Source: Bin18 sp965200355 | GTDB lineage: Bacteria; Desulfobacterota; Binatia; Bin18 | Assembly (NCBI GenBank): GCA_965200355.1 | Contig: OZ241351.1 | Span: 3,038,001 to 3,102,000 of the forward strand | Direction of reading: 5' to 3' | Length of the DNA: 64,000 bases | Shown here: piece after piece, positions 1-8,579 of the stretch | Layout of the letters: the number at the start of each line of letters is the position of its first letter | Position numbering within the stretch: the stretch's first letter is position 1 | Notes under the pieces: model-generated | What the model was told of the DNA's origin: nothing | Database searches by the model: none | The model's input: only the letters and a program-made list of their open reading frames with translations | Program-made: the position numbers and the translations under genes

Positions 1-647
1 GCCACAGACGCCGCCGAGCACGTTCCGCCCTCGTCCAGCGTCAACTGACACGCAATAGCCACGATGGCGAAATCTCCCGGCCGACGGCACAATTCCTGGA
101 AGCCCCAGACCGCTCCAGCAGGAGCGACCGGGAAACGGACCTCGCATAGGATTTCATTGGGCTCAATCGCGGTCATGAGGGGGGCAAGAAAAAACTCACG
201 CGCGCTGAGTGTACGGGAGTTGCTCTGGGAACGGAGTATGAGCTGGGCATTGAGCACCGCGGCAACGAGCGGCCATTCGGCCGCGGGATCAGCATGGACC
301 AGACTCCCCCCAATGGTTCCCCGGTTTCGTATCGCCAAGTGGCCGACCTCGGCCGCAGCCCGACAGAGTAAAGGCTGGGCGGCCCGAATCGCATTGGACA
401 CCTCAATCTGCCTATGCCGCGTCATGGCACCAATGCACAGGGTGTCCTTGTCCCGCCGGATATAGGCGAGATCAGCCAGGCGGTTCAGATCGACGATAGC
501 CTCAACCGCGGCCATGCGCAGGTTGAGCAGCGGCACAAAGCTCTGCCCACCGGCCAGGACTTTGGCCTCATCTCCACCCGCCTGCAGCAGGGCCAGGGCT
601 TCATCAACAGAGCCGGGGCGCGCATATTTGAATGGTGCTGGTTTCAT
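1..647 (-). CDS. FAD-binding subunit of a molybdopterin dehydrogenase (CoxM/xanthine dehydrogenase family), partial
   Basis: The frame stays open on the minus strand from ATG at 647 to the left edge, giving about 215 N-terminal residues; the C-terminus lies outside the window. It begins MKPAPFKYARPGS and carries the two FAD-binding signatures of the family, AGGQSFVPLLNLR near residue 33 and IRNRGTIGGSLVHADPAAE near residue 108. Full-length members are about 280-290 residues. Known role: the medium subunit passes electrons between the molybdenum/iron-sulfur subunits and an acceptor in CO dehydrogenase, xanthine dehydrogenase and related aldehyde or hydroxybenzoyl-CoA enzymes. The partner large and small subunits are not visible and may lie beyond the left edge. 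The substrate cannot be told from this subunit. Confidence 0.88.
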   Translation of the reverse strand, partial: MKPAPFKYARPGSVDEALALLQAGGDEAKVLAGGQSFVPLLNLRMAAVEAIVDLNRLADLAYIRRDKDTLCIGAMTRHRQIEVSNAIRAAQPLLCRAAAEVGHLAIRNRGTIGGSLVHADPAAEWPLVAAVLNAQLILRSQSNSRTLSAREFFLAPLMTAIEPNEILCEVRFPVAPAGAVWGFQELCRRPGDFAIVAIACQLTLDEGGTCSAASV

Positions 648-753
648 ACCCTCCAGCTAACAGGTTTCAAATAGCAGAGCAAATCATATGGGGGGGGATT
701 GCGCTGGTGGGTCCGCGTTATTTTGGCTACAACATCAACGAGGAAGACTAACG

Positions 754-1369
754 ATGAAAACATGTGCTGTCCTCAAATCACCCATTCCTGTTATCTTCGC
801 TGTGACCCTATGCGTGCTTTACCCGGCTTCTGTCTATCCCATAGGGATTGGGACTGGAGTTGGAGGGCTGGGGACGGGGAAGCCGGGCGCAAGTGACGAG
901 AGTTCGCGCTTCCCCATATAAGGTCAGACTGGAAGGATTCCTCCGCTACATGCCGGCGGTCAGCCAGCGACCTGAGCTCGATGTCGTCACCTTGGGGATT
1001 GCCTGCTATGGCGAACGGTATCCGTTTGTTCTGGTCGCCATTGAAGCCGTGGACTTACCCCGGCTCACCCCCCGCCGGTTACTCAAAATTGTCAAAAAGT
1101 GGCAACTCAATTTCGATATCGTTGGCCCAGAGAATCTGCTGTCTGAAGTAGCCCAGGCTCTCCCTGGAACGCCGTTAACCATTGTGGGCTTCTTAACTCC
1201 GCGCCAGAGAAAATTTCAGCTTTGGAGTGTCGAGGGGTTTGGGTTTGATATGCCTACCAGTGAGACACAAGCCGAATTGCTGCTGAAGAAGGAACCCGCG
1301 TCACCACCCGTTGAAAGCGGTACAAAAGAGGACCAGAACGACCACGACGGGATTCTCCCGTTCAACTGA
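754..1369 (+). pseudogene. Exported protein of unknown function, apparently frameshifted
   Basis: I do not recognise the family. ATG at 754 follows a GAGGA box and opens a 55-residue frame with a clear signal peptide (hydrophobic core PVIFAVTLCVLYP) that stops at 921. A second frame, open from 848 to the stop at 1369, has no signal but contains a coherent domain beginning YKVRLEGFLRYM, with alternating hydrophobic strands and an acidic, low-complexity tail. Removing one C from the CCCC run at 912-915 joins the frames as SSRFPYKVRLEGF and gives an exported protein of about 205 residues. I infer one gene broken by an indel, probably a sequence error. The alternative is two overlapping genes, with the second starting at 848 or 951. 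Confidence 0.5.
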
Positions 1370-1616
1370 AAACCGCTCAGTATTTCGCCCCGTTGAAAAT
1401 GTCCATTTTAGGCAAATGGTTAGTAAAATCCCTCGGAACTAAATTTTTTGACTATAGTCATATATTTCTTTTACCTCCTGTTACGGCGCCAAATCCATAC
1501 TAGAACCGGCCTGCTGTGCCAAGAGCAGGCAATAACCGATCACCGCGCCTGCCTGCTGACGCGCTGGATTGATCCCGCGAATTTTTTTGAGGGGTGAAGG
1601 GACAAGATTCTTTCTC

Positions 1617-2090
1617 TTAGCGACCTGTAGACGGCTTTTCCAAGCGGCGACGGCGGGCGGCCAGGAGCGACGCAAATGCTGCCCTGATCTCAGGGTTTTC
1701 GATAGAGGGGGGGGAGACCTCGCGAAACGGTGGCAGGGTCCGTTGCAGAGGGGAGCTTGTCACGACGGCCTCCGGTCGTAGTGGCCCCCGTCCAAAATAG
1801 ATGTGGGTGATAATTTCTGCACCAATATGGTGATTCAGTCGGCGGCGGATACGCTCTTTCACAAACTGTAATTCTTGCATCAGAGCGGGATGAAAGACGG
1901 TCACGAAAAGTTTTCCATGCCGAAACCTCGTCGGCTGCGCCTTTTTTGCGTTGGCCGGACCGACAACCTCAGGCCACACGTCCCAGGCTCGATACACCCG
2001 CAGTTTTTCAGGTTCAACACTGTCAGGAAAAACTGTTCGCAAGACCCCAGCAACGGAACTCCAGTGCGCATTCTTGGTTTGGCTTCTCAT
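1617..2090 (-). CDS. DciA-like protein (DUF721)
   Basis: The 157-residue product has the DUF721 layout: a WPEVVGPANAKKAQPTRF stretch near residue 38, then GKLFVTVFHPALMQELQF and a basic helix RIRRRLNHHIG. Known for the family: DciA supports loading or operation of the replicative helicase DnaB in bacteria that lack DnaC. The C-terminal third is basic and looks disordered, ending in LLAARRRRLEKPSTGR. It stands alone on the minus strand, divergent from nrdJ, so the 2091-2241 interval may hold promoters for both. The ribosome-binding site before ATG 2090 is weak. The family call is fairly safe; the helicase role is inference from the family. Confidence 0.7.
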   Translation of the reverse strand: MRSQTKNAHWSSVAGVLRTVFPDSVEPEKLRVYRAWDVWPEVVGPANAKKAQPTRFRHGKLFVTVFHPALMQELQFVKERIRRRLNHHIGAEIITHIYFGRGPLRPEAVVTSSPLQRTLPPFREVSPPSIENPEIRAAFASLLAARRRRLEKPSTGR

Positions 2091-2141
2091 CTTGAGACCA
2101 GGATAGAGGAAACCCAGCGAAAACAGAAGAGATTTTGCGAC

Positions 2142-2188
2142 CTACAATTTCTTGGGCCATCAGAACTTGACAATACAATATATAGTAT
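2142..2188 (+). promoter_or_regulatory. Tandem NrdR boxes upstream of nrdJ
   Basis: The core CAATATATAG at 2176-2185 fits the NrdR core (CwATATaTwG) completely; over the full 16-base box (2173-2188) there are two mismatches. A weaker box has its core CAATTTCTTG at 2145-2154 (8 of 10 core positions). The two cores start exactly 31 bases apart, the three-turn spacing typical of paired NrdR sites. A TTGACA hexamer lies at 2167-2172, between and touching the boxes, so bound NrdR would block RNA polymerase. NrdR is the ATP/dATP-sensing repressor of ribonucleotide reductase genes, which matches the gene downstream. Confidence 0.65.
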
Positions 2189-2241
2189 GTAGTTCAGCTT
2201 CTCGTTCGTTACATTCTGTTTTATGGGAAGAGGAGGAAGCC

Positions 2242-5058
2242 ATGGCGATAAGAACGAGGGGGGTGCGGAGAAGAGAGCAGGAAGAGGATGAACCTATGGC
2301 AGAACACTCTAGACATCAAGCCACCCAGAAAAACACAGGTCTCACAATCCCCCGGTATTTCACTCAGCCGAATGTCGATCCATTTGATGTGATCGAATGG
2401 GAACAGCGGAATGCGGTAATATCCGGCGAAAACGGCGAGGTCGTGTTCGAGCAGCACGCGGTCGATATCCCGAAATCCTGGTCCCAGCTTGCAACTAACG
2501 TCGTCGTCTCAAAATACTTTCGTGGTCAGCTTGGAACTGATAGGCGTGAATATAGCGTCCGCCAAATGATCAGCCGCGTCGTCAAGACCTTAAAAACCTG
2601 GGGAGAGCACGGCCAGTATTTTGCGACCCCAGACGACGCCCAGACTTTTTCAGACGAGCTTACCCATTTACTCGTCCAGCAGAAATTGGCCTTTAACAGC
2701 CCCGTCTGGTTCAACGTCGGCGTTGAGCCTCATCCGCAATGTTCCGCCTGTTTCATCCTATCCGTCAACGATACCATGGACTCCATCTTAGATTGGTATC
2801 GCAAAGAAGGCGTAATTTTTAAGGGCGGCTCAGGGTCGGGGGTCAATCTCTCTGCCATCCGCTCCTCAAAAGAGCACTTAAATGGTGGAGGAACCGCCTC
2901 AGGGCCAGTTTCCTTTATGCGAGCCGCCGATGCCTCCGCTGGGGTCATTAAATCCGGCGGAAAAACGCGCCGGGCCGCAAAAATGGTCGTATTAGATGTA
3001 GATCATCCAGACATCCTCGAATTTATTGAATGTAAAGCCGCTGAAGAGAAAAAAGCCTGGACTCTAATTGAAGCCGGGTATGACAGTTCCATTGACGGAG
3101 ATGCCTATAGCTCTATTTTCTTTCAGAATGCGAATAATTCCGTCCGAGCGACCGATGAATTCATGCAAGCCGTGGTCAATAAGGATGCGTGGCAGACCCA
3201 GTTTGTCTTAAATGCCGGGCCGTGCACCTCGTATCAAGCGCACGATATTATGCGTAGAATTGCATCCGCTACCCATCATTGTGGCGACCCAGGAATGCAG
3301 TTCGACACCACCATTAACGACTGGCACACCTGTCCAAATAGCGGTCGGATTAACGCCTCAAACCCCTGCTCAGAATATATGCACCTTGATGACAGCGCCT
3401 GTAATTTGGCGTCTCTTAACCTGCTCACCTTTCTCAAAGACGACGGGAGTTTCGACACCCCGGCGTTCAAGCACGCTGTCGATATATCTATCTTAGCCCA
3501 GGATATTATTGTTGATAATTCAAGCTATCCAACACAAGAGATCACCACTAACGCCAAGGCATTTCGTCAACTCGGTCTCGGCTATGCCAATCTTGGTGCC
3601 CTTCTGATGTCCCTCGGTCTGCCCTATGACTCCGAAGCCGGACGCCAGTATGCCGGAGCCATCACCGCACTTATGACCGGTCAAGCCTATCTCCAGTCCG
3701 CGCGTCTCGCCGAAGAGATCGGCCCGTTTGCTGGCTATGCGGAAAATAAGACTCCTATGCTGCACGTCATCGATAAGCACCGGTCTCATGCTCATAAATT
3801 AAAGCCCTCTCTTGTTTCATTAGACCTTTTATCTGAGTCAAGAAAGGTTTGGGATGAGGCTTTGTCTTTAGGCAAAGAAGTTGGCTACCGCAATTCGCAA
3901 GCGACTGTCTTAGCCCCTACTGGCACCATTGCCTTTATGATGGATTGTGACACCACCGGCGTGGAACCGGATATCGCCCTCGTCAAATACAAACGCCTGG
4001 TCGGTGGCGGAATGCTCAAGATCGTAAACAATACCGTCCCCCGCTCTCTCAAACGACTCGGCTACGATAGTAAAGAGATACAGTCTATTGTCTCCCACAT
4101 CGACGGGCACGAAACGATAGAAGGGGCTCCGTATTTACGCGACGAACACCTGAGCGTCTTTGACTGCGCCTTTAAGCCGGCGCATGGAAGTCGGGCGATT
4201 CATCATCTAGGCCATCTCCGCATGATGGGCGCAGTCCAGCCTTTTATCTCCGGGGCCATTTCAAAAACCATCAACATGCCCAACGATGCCACCGTCGAAG
4301 ACATCACCCATGCCTACATTGAGGCATGGAGACTCGGCCTCAAGGCCGTCGCAATCTATCGGGATGGTTGCAAGCGGGTACAGCCATTAGGCACGCAGAA
4401 GCAAGAAGCTGAGCAAGAAGCCGAGCCCAAACCCGTGCGCCGACATTTACCAGAAGACCGGAGCGCCATTTGTCACAAATTCGAGATTGCCGGGCATGAA
4501 GGCTATATTCACATCGGCTTTTATGAAGACGGAACCCCAGGCGAAATGTTCATCCGAATGGCAAAAGAAGGCAGCACGATCTCCGGCTTAATGGACACGA
4601 TTGCAACCCTGACCTCAGTCGCCTTACAGTATGGAGTTCCACTTGAAGCCTTAGTCTCTAAATTCAGCCACGTCCGATTCGAGCCCTCTGGCTTCACGCG
4701 GAACCCCGATATTCCGTTTGCGAAATCCTTAACCGACTACATCTTCCGTTTTCTGGGCACCCGCTTCCTGTCCACCGAACAGAAGCAAGGCGCTGGATTA
4801 ACCGAGACGTCGCCTGACCCTCTCCTGACTGCGCCTCACACTCCACCGCCTGTCGCCTCAGTTACACCCGTCGCAGAGACGATACAGGCGGCTATGGATG
4901 AGCCTCTCCAACGCCCACCTGTTGACCCCGCCTATACCCGTCCAACTTGGCAGACCCAAGCCGACGCGCCAAGTTGTGCGGACTGCGGCTCCATCATGAT
5001 CCGCAATGGTTCCTGCTATAAATGCTTGGATTGTGGTTCAACCAGCGGCTGTTCGTAG
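2242..5058 (+). CDS. nrdJ: Adenosylcobalamin-dependent (class II) ribonucleotide reductase
   Basis: This enzyme reduces ribonucleotides to deoxyribonucleotides using coenzyme B12, without oxygen or a second radical-generating subunit. I start at ATG 2242 behind a strong AGAGGAGGA box; the frame stays open further upstream, but without a ribosome-binding site. The 938-residue product has NSPVWFNVG near residue 152, the active-site loop NPCSE at 374-378 followed by CNLASLNL, the phosphate-binding region APTGTIAFM near 560, and a Cys-rich tail after about residue 910 with several CxxC pairs that should re-reduce the active-site disulfide. No nrdAB or nrdDG is seen here. Two NrdR boxes lie 50-100 bases upstream. 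Confidence 0.95.
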   Translation: MAIRTRGVRRREQEEDEPMAEHSRHQATQKNTGLTIPRYFTQPNVDPFDVIEWEQRNAVISGENGEVVFEQHAVDIPKSWSQLATNVVVSKYFRGQLGTDRREYSVRQMISRVVKTLKTWGEHGQYFATPDDAQTFSDELTHLLVQQKLAFNSPVWFNVGVEPHPQCSACFILSVNDTMDSILDWYRKEGVIFKGGSGSGVNLSAIRSSKEHLNGGGTASGPVSFMRAADASAGVIKSGGKTRRAAKMVVLDVDHPDILEFIECKAAEEKKAWTLIEAGYDSSIDGDAYSSIFFQNANNSVRATDEFMQAVVNKDAWQTQFVLNAGPCTSYQAHDIMRRIASATHHCGDPGMQFDTTINDWHTCPNSGRINASNPCSEYMHLDDSACNLASLNLLTFLKDDGSFDTPAFKHAVDISILAQDIIVDNSSYPTQEITTNAKAFRQLGLGYANLGALLMSLGLPYDSEAGRQYAGAITALMTGQAYLQSARLAEEIGPFAGYAENKTPMLHVIDKHRSHAHKLKPSLVSLDLLSESRKVWDEALSLGKEVGYRNSQATVLAPTGTIAFMMDCDTTGVEPDIALVKYKRLVGGGMLKIVNNTVPRSLKRLGYDSKEIQSIVSHIDGHETIEGAPYLRDEHLSVFDCAFKPAHGSRAIHHLGHLRMMGAVQPFISGAISKTINMPNDATVEDITHAYIEAWRLGLKAVAIYRDGCKRVQPLGTQKQEAEQEAEPKPVRRHLPEDRSAICHKFEIAGHEGYIHIGFYEDGTPGEMFIRMAKEGSTISGLMDTIATLTSVALQYGVPLEALVSKFSHVRFEPSGFTRNPDIPFAKSLTDYIFRFLGTRFLSTEQKQGAGLTETSPDPLLTAPHTPPPVASVTPVAETIQAAMDEPLQRPPVDPAYTRPTWQTQADAPSCADCGSIMIRNGSCYKCLDCGSTSGCS

Positions 5059-5065
5059 CCGCTGG
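5042..5065 (+). terminator. Hairpin at the end of nrdJ
   Basis: CCAGCGGCT (5042-5050) pairs perfectly with AGCCGCTGG (5057-5065) around a 6-base loop, overlapping the nrdJ stop codon at 5056-5058. No T-run follows, so it is not a classical intrinsic terminator. It may stabilise the 3' end of the message or assist Rho-dependent ending. Confidence 0.35.
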
Positions 5066-5099
5066 GCGGCAAGAAATGGGGCGATTTTCTGAGTAGGTA

Positions 5100-5330
5100 T
5101 TAATTGCTCAGCGTAACCGGCATGGGGATAGGATAGGCATACGATATGCCATAAATCAGATGCGGACCCGCAGACTTTGCCATTTTCAGCTCTTTGGGTT
5201 TGGTCCGCGGGGAGACGTGTAAGACAAAACCGTTTTTTGCCGTCAAAAGACGCGGCTGTTTGCGCAATGGCTTTTCTGGAGACTGCATGGTGTGAGCGGT
5301 TTCTTGAGGTGAGGCGGGCTTAGTGGCCAA
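5100..5330 (-). CDS. Small hypothetical protein (76 aa)
   Basis: I do not recognise this protein. It is Lys/Pro-rich in its first half (SPEKPLRKQPRLLTAKNG), has no signal peptide or membrane helix, and ends in a Tyr/Pro-rich stretch (YGISYAYPIPMPVTLSN). Its start overlaps the end of the upstream minus-strand ORF (5320-5541) by 11 bases, which suggests a translationally coupled pair. It is convergent with nrdJ. With no homology visible, its reality rests on the overlap arrangement only. Confidence 0.4.
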   Translation of the reverse strand: MATKPASPQETAHTMQSPEKPLRKQPRLLTAKNGFVLHVSPRTKPKELKMAKSAGPHLIYGISYAYPIPMPVTLSN

Positions 5331-5541
5331 TTTCTTTGACTATTCCCTGGGAGCCATTTTCCTCGGCCTGATCAAGTAAATAACTGAGCTCCCGTAGCCC
5401 TTCATTCATATGGTAGGCTACGGATAAAAGCGAACCGTAGGTATCCTCGTCTGGATCATACAATTTGAGGTGATCGTTGATGACACACAGGAGTTCTCGC
5501 ATCCGTTCTTCGGCATGTATGAGATTTTCACAGGGTGCCAT
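5320..5541 (-). CDS. Small acidic helical hypothetical protein
   Basis: The product is 73 residues if it starts at ATG 5541, which follows a GGCGGAAGGG purine stretch; an in-frame ATG at 5583 would give 87 residues with a poorer ribosome-binding site. It looks all-helical and acidic (AEERMRELLCVINDHLKLYDPDEDTY) with a Leu-rich segment near the C-terminus, and is probably cytosolic. It overlaps the next minus-strand ORF by 11 bases. The family is unknown to me; a regulatory or structural role would be a guess. Confidence 0.45.
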   Translation of the reverse strand: MAPCENLIHAEERMRELLCVINDHLKLYDPDEDTYGSLLSVAYHMNEGLRELSYLLDQAEENGSQGIVKEIGH

Positions 5542-5736
5542 CGTCCCTTCCGCCTCATTGAGGAGTGTTCCCATAGGGCGCATTATAGCCGACCCGCTGC
5601 GTATCGCCTAGTAGGAGGCAGGTTTCCCTGTTCGTCACGCAGTGGTCTTGACTCGGAGGAAAGAAAAGAGTTCTGATGCTGTCGATAATGGAGAGTCAGT
5701 GAGATTGACATACGAGTCAGGCATATTGGAGGCGTT

Positions 5737-6522
5737 GTGAGACATATGTATACGGGTCTATTGGCCCTCGTTGTCAGCTTCAGCACGGTTGGGACACTCG
5801 CGGCCAATCCTCAAAACCATATTGACAACGGCCGTGAATTTGAGAGCGAGATGCGCTGGGGTGAGGCTATGGCCGAATACCATTGGATTCTCACCGAAAT
5901 TGACCCCAACCATGTGGAGGCCCACTATCGTCTCGGCGTTGTGCGCGAAAAAGTTGGCGCAATAGAAGACGCCATTCAATCCTATACAACCGTCCTGCAA
6001 CTCAACCCCGGCCACCCTGGGGCGAAGAGTTTTCTTGAGGGGTATTATGTGAATGAGGGGATTGCGTTTCGTCGAGAACAGCAATTTGACAAGGCGCAGG
6101 CCGCATTCCAACAGGCCCTCAGGATTAACGCCTCATCGGCGGCCGCCCATTTTGAGTTAGGTCAGGAACTCGCGCGCCAAGGGCAGCTTGACCGAGCAAT
6201 ACAAGAATATCAGGAATCGATTCGACTCGACCCAGATAAGAGTACCGCCCATACACGCCTTGCCGCGGCATATACAGAAAAAGGGCAGTACGAACAGGCG
6301 ATTGAGGCGTACCAAGCGGTGATTAAAAAGCACCCCCGAGACCCGGCCGCCCACGATGGGCTCGGTGTGGCGTACAGTAAAACTGGGCAGCGGGAGAAAG
6401 CCATCGAGACACTCGGACAGGCCGTTCGGTTTTATCTCGTCCGCGGGGAGCGCGAACAGGCCAGGCCAGCCTATGAGCTCCAAAAGAAATTGTTAGCGGA
6501 AAAGACTTCAGGGCAACCGTAA
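5737..6522 (+). CDS. Exported TPR-repeat protein
   Basis: The 261-residue product has an N-terminal signal peptide (LLALVVSFSTVGTLAANP) followed by about five tetratricopeptide repeats over residues 30-235. The repeat phase shows in segments such as AHYRLGVVREKVGAIEDAIQ, AHFELGQELARQGQLDRAIQ and AAHDGLGVAYSKTGQREKAI. TPR superhelices serve as protein-protein scaffolds; here the location should be periplasmic. The start is uncertain: GTG 5737 is 4 bases after GGAGG and ATG 5746 is 13 bases after it. The gene is convergent with hpnG. No specific partner can be named. Confidence 0.75.
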   Translation: MRHMYTGLLALVVSFSTVGTLAANPQNHIDNGREFESEMRWGEAMAEYHWILTEIDPNHVEAHYRLGVVREKVGAIEDAIQSYTTVLQLNPGHPGAKSFLEGYYVNEGIAFRREQQFDKAQAAFQQALRINASSAAAHFELGQELARQGQLDRAIQEYQESIRLDPDKSTAHTRLAAAYTEKGQYEQAIEAYQAVIKKHPRDPAAHDGLGVAYSKTGQREKAIETLGQAVRFYLVRGEREQARPAYELQKKLLAEKTSGQP

Positions 6523-6540
6523 GAGACCGAACAGTTGCCT

Positions 6541-7308
6541 TCACCTCGACAGGTCCATCCCGTCCAGCTTTGAGAAGAATGCCTGGCATAAGCGCGAGAG
6601 CGTGGCGGCAGCCTGCTTGCGGCAGTGTTGGAGCCGGACGAGAAACGGCAGATGGTGCGGATGGACCGCGATATGGGCCAGGGCTTTGGAGAGTCGAATT
6701 TTTCCCTCTGCGGTCGTGACTCCCTTCATGGGCGGAATGACCATATCAACCGCATCAAGGATAACGCGCAGGACGAAAAACGGCAGCGCACGCTCCGCGG
6801 CAAAGGCCGCATGCACGCCACTTTCCATCTCAACGGCAATACAACCCGTCTCTCGTCCACACTGTTCTTTTTCCTGCGGAGTAAAGAGGACACGGGGACT
6901 CGTGACGATTCCCCCTTCCATCGTTTCAACGCCGGCCTGTCGGGCAGCCTGCTGAGCAGCGCTGAGCAGGCGACCATCGACGCCAAAAGTATTGAGCCGC
7001 CCTTCCGCCTCTTCAGTAGCATACATATGCAAGGCTGGGGCCAGCACAAGCTGGCCGGTAGTGAGTCCTGGAATTAACGCCCCAGCGCAGCCAATAGAGA
7101 GCACGGCTGAAAGCGGGCGGTCCGTAAATTCTTTAACCGCCTGACGAGCCCGACGCGGACCTATTCCCCCGGTCACAACGAGAACATCATGGCCTCCGCT
7201 TGAGCCGCGCCAGACCCCTTCTCGCTCGCGTCGGACTTGCCGCAACACCGAACGCACTGCCGCGCTTTCCCAGGCAAGGGCGGTAAAGACAATAATAGGT
7301 CGCGCCAT
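6541..7308 (-). CDS. hpnG: Hopanoid-associated nucleoside phosphorylase HpnG
   Basis: HpnG removes adenine from adenosylhopane, giving ribosylhopane on the route to bacteriohopanetetrol. The 255-residue product has the nucleoside-phosphorylase fold with VVTGGIGPRRAR near residue 45, LSIGCAGALIPGLTTG and the conserved AVEMESG near residue 155, where the Glu pair contacts ribose. It starts at ATG 7308 after GGGGGAG. It is the last gene of hpnA-hpnB-hpnG on the minus strand, with 30 bases to hpnB; that context separates it from an ordinary MTA/SAH nucleosidase. No squalene-hopene cyclase or hpnH lies in the window, so the rest of the pathway must be elsewhere. Confidence 0.85.
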   Translation of the reverse strand: MARPIIVFTALAWESAAVRSVLRQVRREREGVWRGSSGGHDVLVVTGGIGPRRARQAVKEFTDRPLSAVLSIGCAGALIPGLTTGQLVLAPALHMYATEEAEGRLNTFGVDGRLLSAAQQAARQAGVETMEGGIVTSPRVLFTPQEKEQCGRETGCIAVEMESGVHAAFAAERALPFFVLRVILDAVDMVIPPMKGVTTAEGKIRLSKALAHIAVHPHHLPFLVRLQHCRKQAAATLSRLCQAFFSKLDGMDLSR

Positions 7309-7338
7309 GCTCCCCCTTGTCCAAACGCATTGCGTGAC

Positions 7339-8547
7339 CTAACGCCAGTCAACGCGTCTTTGCTGTAAATGGCGGAATGCCGAATCAAGGGTCATCGCTT
7401 CATACAGTATTGCAGCCAACGGCAAGCTGAAGACCCAGACCCAGGACAAATCAAAAAAACGAACGCCAGGCAGATACACGGTCGTCATCAGCCCCCAGGC
7501 GACCCCGCCTTTGAGCATGAAAAGCAGGGCCAGCCGTGCCGAAGCTTCAACATCAACAATTACGGGCAGGCCGAGTAATACGAGGCCATACAGAAAAAAA
7601 ACCGGGGGGAGGAAAAACGCGACGGCCATACCGGCAACAGTGCCAATCAGCCGCAGCCAGGAATAATTCAGCTCAGTAAAGGCAGTCCGTCGGACCATAC
7701 GCCAGATGCTGCCCAGCGTATCGTAGACACGCAGACTTTTAACGTCCGTGCGGCTGAGGCAGAGTCGAATCGGGAGCCCGGCCTCCTGCACCAGCCGGCC
7801 AAGCGCCACATCATCTATAATCTGGTCCCGTAAAGCCTGAAATCCACCAATGCGGACAAGGGCCGGTGAGGAGAGCAAGACACAGCCACCGGCCGCTGCC
7901 GCGGTTGTTTTCCGGGGGTCATTTACCCAACGCGGGGGATAGAGCACGATAAAAAAGAAGACAAAGGGAGGGATAAGCAAGCGTTCGGCAAAGGAGAGAC
8001 AACGCAGACGAGCCATGCGACTATTGAGCGCCAACTGTCCAGCTTCGCTTTCTGTCACTAAGCGTCGGAGCGAATCGGGCGCATGCCAAATGTCGGCATC
8101 GGTCAGAAGAAGGTAGTCAGGAAGGCGCTTATTCGAGTCCGGTGCAAAGCCACACGCCACGGCCCCTTGCTGGAGCGCCCACACTTTGCCCACCCAGCCC
8201 GCGGGCAGGCTTGTCCCGGAAACAACCCGCAGACGGTCCGTGGCCTTGACTTGCTCCGCGATTGCGGTGGCAACGCTCGCGGTCTGGTCGTGGGAGCGGT
8301 CATCAATGACGCTCACGGCAAATGGGCCTGGATAGTCTTGCTGCAAGAGTGAGGGCAGCGTCTGGCGCAGTACCGCGGCCTCGTTTCTGGCCGGGATTAC
8401 AACCTGGACTGCCGGCCAGTGCCGCGGTTCAAGGGGCAAAACACAGTCCTCTCCAACCGGACGAAAATCCCACGGACGCGCCGGATGCAGTGCGATGCTG
8501 ACCCAGATGAGCAGCGCAAGCGCCCCAAGGACGAGACAAAGTGCCAC
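7339..8547 (-). CDS. hpnB: Hopene-associated glycosyltransferase HpnB
   Basis: This is a family 2 glycosyltransferase of 402 residues. It has an N-terminal membrane helix (LVLGALALLIWVSIAL), the GT-A nucleotide-binding strand VVIPARNEAAVLRQTLPSL, VIDDRSHDQTA, and LLTDADIWHAPDSL, whose Asp-x-Asp would bind the metal. Three to four hydrophobic segments in the last 120 residues anchor it in the inner membrane. It starts at GTG 8547 behind TAGGAGAAAG. It sits between hpnA and hpnG, as in many hopanoid producers. The exact acceptor is not established; transfer of a sugar to a hopanoid head group is the usual assumption. Confidence 0.85.
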   Translation of the reverse strand: MALCLVLGALALLIWVSIALHPARPWDFRPVGEDCVLPLEPRHWPAVQVVIPARNEAAVLRQTLPSLLQQDYPGPFAVSVIDDRSHDQTASVATAIAEQVKATDRLRVVSGTSLPAGWVGKVWALQQGAVACGFAPDSNKRLPDYLLLTDADIWHAPDSLRRLVTESEAGQLALNSRMARLRCLSFAERLLIPPFVFFFIVLYPPRWVNDPRKTTAAAAGGCVLLSSPALVRIGGFQALRDQIIDDVALGRLVQEAGLPIRLCLSRTDVKSLRVYDTLGSIWRMVRRTAFTELNYSWLRLIGTVAGMAVAFFLPPVFFLYGLVLLGLPVIVDVEASARLALLFMLKGGVAWGLMTTVYLPGVRFFDLSWVWVFSLPLAAILYEAMTLDSAFRHLQQRRVDWR

Positions 8548-8579
8548 ACCTTTCTCCTAGAGGGCTGCGGGCGTCCCCT

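Noticed and set aside
1370..1616. Possible small minus-strand ORF or RNA in the gap before the DciA-like gene, including the palindrome GACTATAGTC
   Set aside because: No conserved peptide, tRNA or RNA fold could be recognised; the 10-base palindrome alone is weak evidence.
5705..5727. TTGACA followed by CATATT upstream of the TPR gene
   Set aside because: The spacing is only 11 bases, too short for a sigma-70 promoter.
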